From assembly GCA_015183035.1 (NCBI GenBank), contig JACZZP010000016.1:1302001-1366000 (forward strand): a DNA stretch of 64,000 bases, read 5' to 3'. A model generated the notes under the pieces. The model worked only from the letters and a program-made list of their open reading frames with translations, did not search any database and was not told the origin of the DNA. Below are positions 60,070 through 64,000 of the stretch, one piece after another (position 1 is the first letter of the stretch; each line of letters starts with the position of its first letter). The translations under genes and the position numbers were made by a program. This DNA comes from Meloidogyne chitwoodi (lineage: Eukaryota; Nematoda; Chromadorea; Rhabditida; Meloidogynidae).

Positions 60070-61709
60070 ATGTTTGATTTAAATTTAATATTTAATTTAA
60101 CTTATTGGATTTGTTTATTAATTGGTTTTCCTTTAAATATTATATTAATTATTTTAATTTTATTTAAAACACCAGAAGAAATGAAAATTCATAGTCGAAT
60201 TTTATTACAAAATTGTATTTTAGATATTTTAGTATTAATAATTCAAATGTTTGTGCAAGTGGTATATATTTAATTAAATCAGAATTTTTAAAAATCAGAA
60301 AAAAACAATTAACTTTTTAATTCAGAATAAAATTTGAATATATTTATATATAAATTAAAATTATTTAAAATCAGAATTATTTTTAAATACTGTTTAATTT
60401 AAAAACTAAATAAATCAAATCAGAATATTTTATTTCTTTAAAATAGAAAATAAATCAGAAATTAAATAAAAATTACGTTTTTCTATTTTTATTAGTTTTA
60501 TATAATTGACAATAATGGAAGTATAATTTTAATTTTTACTAATGGTATTTTGGTTAATTTTATGAAAGAAAGTTCTAATACATTTATATTTTATATAATT
60601 TATATAATTAGTACTTATATTTATTTTTTAAATTTAAATGGATTATCTGTTCAATTTATTTATAGATATTTAATTTTAAATAGGTAAAATATTATTAATT
60701 AATAAATTATTTTAAATATTTTAATAATAATATTTAAAGAGCATTTTTATTTAATAATTTATTTAAATTTTAAAATTAAGAAATATGAATATTAACTTTT
60801 GTAAATATATTTATGTTTTCTATTGCTTTAATTGTTACTTTACTTTATTGGATGAATTTAATTTATTTTTTTCTTCCATATTCAGATGAAGGTATGAAAC
60901 AATTTATTATTGGAAATTTTAGTAAAGAAATGCCGTTTGTTCAATGTAAAATGAAAGAAGTAATAAAATAATATTAACTAATTATAAATATTAATTATAT
61001 ATTAATAAAGAAGACATTTTTTAGATTAAAAAAATGATCTTTGGATCATAATTCCAAAAAAACTTAAATATTAATAAATAAATGTAAACTATTATTTCCA
61101 AATAAATATTTATATATAACATTCCTTAAATTGTGATGCGGGTCAAAATGAACCTAAAATTTTCATTTCGGATCTCGGGTTTTGTTCCATAAACTATATT
61201 ATTTAATTAAAATTTATTAAATATTTTTATTCAATATTTATAGTTATTAACAGTTAATTTCAAATTAAATAAATTAAAATTATAGATTAAATTTTTGATA
61301 CAATTTCCATTAATAATCTTTAATATAATTCAATATTTTATTATAATATTTTGTGCTTTCAAAATGATTAAATATGTTAATTCACATACTGGTTTTAGTG
61401 AAAATTTAAAAAAATTATTTAAACAATTAACAAAAACTTTAATACTTTTGGTAAGAAAATTATAATATCATAAAATATTTAATTTTAATATTTTAGGCAT
61501 TTATTCCTTTAGTAAATCAAGGTGAAATTTTAATTATTATTTTCACTGCTAATAATGATAATTATATATTAAATATTATTAGATTATTTTTTTATTCTTC
61601 ATTTTATTTTACAACTTTATTTAATCCAATTATTTGTATTTTAACTAATAAACCTTATAGAAATGATATTTTTATTCGTTTAAGAATATATCCACAATTA
61701 AATATTTAA
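60070..61709 (+). CDS. Nematode chemoreceptor-like 7TM protein (Srd-like), possibly broken
   Basis: Starts MFDLNLIFNLTYWICLLIGF at 60070 and ends RLRIYPQLNI at the TAA at 61707-61709. The segments are TM1, TM2 with HSRILLQNCILDILVLIIQM, TM4-like LNGLSVQFIYRYLILN (the FxYRYxIL pattern of Srd receptors), LTFVNIFMFSIALIVTLLYW, FPLIIFNIIQYFIIIFCAFK, and a last TM with NPIICILTNKPYR. Such receptors sit in sensory cilia of chemosensory neurons. The exon near 60790-60960 has an in-frame TGA (60786-60788) just before it and no clear AG acceptor between that stop and the coding part. It may use a non-canonical site or be a young pseudogene. All other junctions keep phase. Confidence 0.65.
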
Positions 61710-61921
61710 ATAAACTTTTATTTAATAATTAAGTTTAATATTTATTTTTTTTTGTTTTTAATATCTTGATAAGACTTAATTTAAGCTGAATATATTAAAA
61801 GAATTTATTTTTTAAATATATTTTTATAATATCAAAAAGTTGTTATTTTTATATAAAAATATAATTAATTATTTTATAAAAATAAAATTTTATTCTAATT
61901 TATTAAAGTTTTATTAATTAT

Positions 61922-64000
61922 TAGAGACCGGTCGGAAGCAGACGTGTGCGAAACACCTAAATTTTTCCCAACGAAACGAAACAAAAATTTTTGAAGTGTT
62001 TCGTTAACAAAACGAAATGAAACACTCGTGTTTCGTTACGAAACGAAACATTAAAAATTTCAAAAAATCTATTAATTTTTTATTATTCAATGTTAAAACC
62101 GTAGATAAGCAAGTTTTCATGCAAAAAAAGTTGTTTTTCTAGGTTTTCAGTGGAAATACTTTTTCTTCGATCATCTAGAATGCATTTTGCAACAGAAAAA
62201 ACACGTTCGCACTCTGAAGGTGACATTGGTGCAGAATGATATTTTCGAACAAGTGGTAAAAGTAGTGGAAATTTTGCAGCATTTATTGGATTTTTCCAAA
62301 AATCTGCAGACCTTCCTTCAAATCGTGGATTATTCAAATATTCAGTAACTTGCTGAAATGAGGCTAGAATTAAATTAGTATAAAATAAAAACCTCAGCTG
62401 CTTGAGCTTTAGCGTCAACTACAGATGGAGAAGGTTGGGTAGGCATAAAAATATAAGGCTCACGCAAAAATTCTTCAAATGGATCATCATTTTGTAGCTC
62501 CATATCTTCAACCGGTGGAAAGTCAACTTCATTGTTCTCCTAAGATAAAAAAAATCTAAATTTTTTATTTATATAAATACATTAATGGATTGTAAAGCAA
62601 CTTTTTCAGCCTCCAAAAGTAAATAATCTCTGAATTTCTCATGCACTAATTCATCAAAATAAAGCAGCTTATAATATGGGTCGAGAACCGTCGAAAGAAT
62701 TAAATTTTTATTTGATTCCCAATCTAAATTATTGTTTAATCATTTATAAATAAAGAAAAAAACCTCTCATCCGTTCACGCAATGAAACTGCAATTTTTTC
62801 TCTGACAGCAGGAAAATCCTCATCAGTCCACTCATTACTAAGCATTTTTCTTTCAAGTACTGAAAATAATGGCAAAATACCAGCAACACCTAAAGTTTTT
62901 ATTTATAAATTAGGGAAACTAAAATGTAACCTGCTTTTCTATTTTGAACAAAAAGAGTCGCTTTGTATGCTGGAGAAAGAATACGGCAAAGTGTGCGCAT
63001 AAGTTTCCACTCTAGTTCACTAAAAAAAGGAAATTTGTTATCATTAGCTGGCATTAATTGAATCGCTTCTTGAAATTTAGTGAAAGTATCAATCATCATA
63101 AATGTCGAGTTCCACCCCACTTCTATCCCCTAAAATAAATTTAAAATTATTTATTATGTTAATTCAATTGTATTTTAAACCTTTTTCAAACAGGATTGTG
63201 GGAGGCCTAATTCATATTGTAATTTGGAAAATTCGTCTTTGGCGACACTCGACTTACGAATTCTTCTAATTGCTTTTTTCACTCGTTCTATTACATCATT
63301 AAAGCCACTTAAAAGTTTCAGTCCATCATCAATCGCCTATATATATTTTTAAAGTTTATTAGAGAATAAAAGTAACCAATTGTATTTTATGCGCTGAACA
63401 ATGTTGTGACTCTAATCCAGCAATTCTAGTTGCTTTTTGCATTGCACTTTCATTATCCCGTACTACGATGTGTATTTTTTTGTCGATTCCAAATTTTGTA
63501 ATCACCTTTGCTACTAATGAAGAAATTCTATCACCTGTATGGCTACCCTTAATTGGTGATGCAGCAAGAAGAGCATGTTTAGGTTCAAAATTTTCTCCCA
63601 GAAAATGACAAGTTATACCAAGTAATGAATGTGTATTTTCTTCAGAAGACCAAGAATCAATACATAAGGAAATATGTGAAGCGGACAAAACATCATTTTT
63701 GACAAAATTTAAAACTTTTTCATAAATGCTTGGCAAGGATTCTTCGGTAAAAAATTTTCGAGACCTTTAAAAGAATTTAAATAATAATATTAAAAACTTA
63801 AAAAACCTGATTTTGTATTGTGGTTGCAGAATACATAACAAATTTCTAAAGCCTGGCTCCTCTACGAAAGAAAAAGGTAAACCTGCTGTACATATTAAAG
63901 AAATTATTGCACTATCAACCTTTTCTGTCATTTCTCCTTTATTTGACCATTGTTCTTAAAATTAAATTGAAAAATAGAAAAAAATCATACTAAATGCTTT
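61922..64000 (-). mobile_element. hAT DNA transposon (one end only)
   Basis: The transposase-coding region runs off the right edge. The visible terminus is near 61922 (TAGAGACCGGTCGGAAGCAG). Next to it (61955-62055) lie repeated CGAAACGAAACA motifs in both orientations, like the subterminal repeats bound by hAT transposases. The partner terminus and target duplication are outside the window. Confidence 0.75.
62083..64000 (-). CDS. hAT-family transposase (C-terminal part)
   Basis: Ends HENLLIYGFNIE at the TAA at 62083-62085; the 5' part is beyond the window. From the N side: LCIDSWSSEENTHSLLG with the first catalytic Asp (about 63640-63680), IHIVVRDNESAMQKA with the second Asp (about 63430-63480), HCSAHKIQL, GIEVGWNSTFMMIDTF, STVLDPYYKLLYF, and the C-terminal dimerisation region PLLLPLVRKYHSAPMSPSEC followed by ERVFSVAKCIL. 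These are the diagnostic blocks of hAT (ZBED-type) transposases. Introns are short and keep frame, for example AQAAE-QVTEYL across the intron ending at about 62360. No stop was seen in the part visible, so the copy may be active or recently so. Confidence 0.9.

Overview
The window is nuclear DNA from a nematode, most plausibly a Tylenchina-type plant parasite such as Meloidogyne. The evidence is the very AT-rich base composition, many 40-50 nt introns ending in TTTTAG, a worm-specific (WAGO-type) Argonaute pair, a secreted SXP/RAL-2-like protein and a nematode chemoreceptor-like 7TM gene. The species assignment is inference. No prokaryotic, CRISPR or rRNA feature is present.

Layout. 1-8.4 kb (minus): two tandem Argonaute paralogues, the first cut by the window edge, then a four-zinc-knuckle CNBP-like gene. 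8.7-11.8 kb (plus): a small coiled-coil protein, mitochondrial ribosomal protein mL55 and ribosome-biogenesis factor MAK16. 11.9-13.5 kb: two long inverted repeats side by side, built from four diverged copies of the same small coding exon. 13.5-20.1 kb (minus): an unrecognised helical protein and, 80 bp upstream of it, 5-oxoprolinase. 20.1-26 kb: AT-rich intergenic DNA with two copies of one MITE family, one of them carrying a second MITE nested inside it. 26-29.9 kb (plus): an HNF4-class nuclear receptor. 30.2-34.7 kb (plus): a GC-rich MITE, an RRM protein and an RGG-rich protein with a MITE in an intron. 35.4-37.8 kb (minus): delta-COP. 38.1-40.8 kb: a 2.7 kb TIR element into which an apparently intact Merlin (ISXO2-like) DNA transposon has jumped. 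40.9-44.5 kb (minus): a rhodopsin-class GPCR. 45.9-50.8 kb (minus): a cadherin. 52.4-54.7 kb (plus): a MATH-BTB protein with a 908 bp element at the 5' edge of one intron. 54.8-57.6 kb (minus): IFT74, with an X-box-like site upstream. 58.1-58.9 kb (minus): a secreted SXP/RAL-2-like protein. 60.1-61.7 kb (plus): an Srd-like chemoreceptor, possibly broken. 61.9-64 kb (minus): a hAT transposase running off the edge.

How it fits together. Most genes are ordinary housekeeping or receptor genes. The unusual content is (i) secondary-type Argonautes within about 5-10 kb of two long hairpin-forming loci that could yield double-stranded RNA and (ii) a dense set of DNA transposons whose insertion history can be read directly: several have exact 8-10 bp target duplications, two are nested, and one duplicated a splice-donor region. 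Gene structures were worked out by hand from frame, phase and GT/AG signals, so exon edges are good to a few bases where stated and approximate elsewhere.
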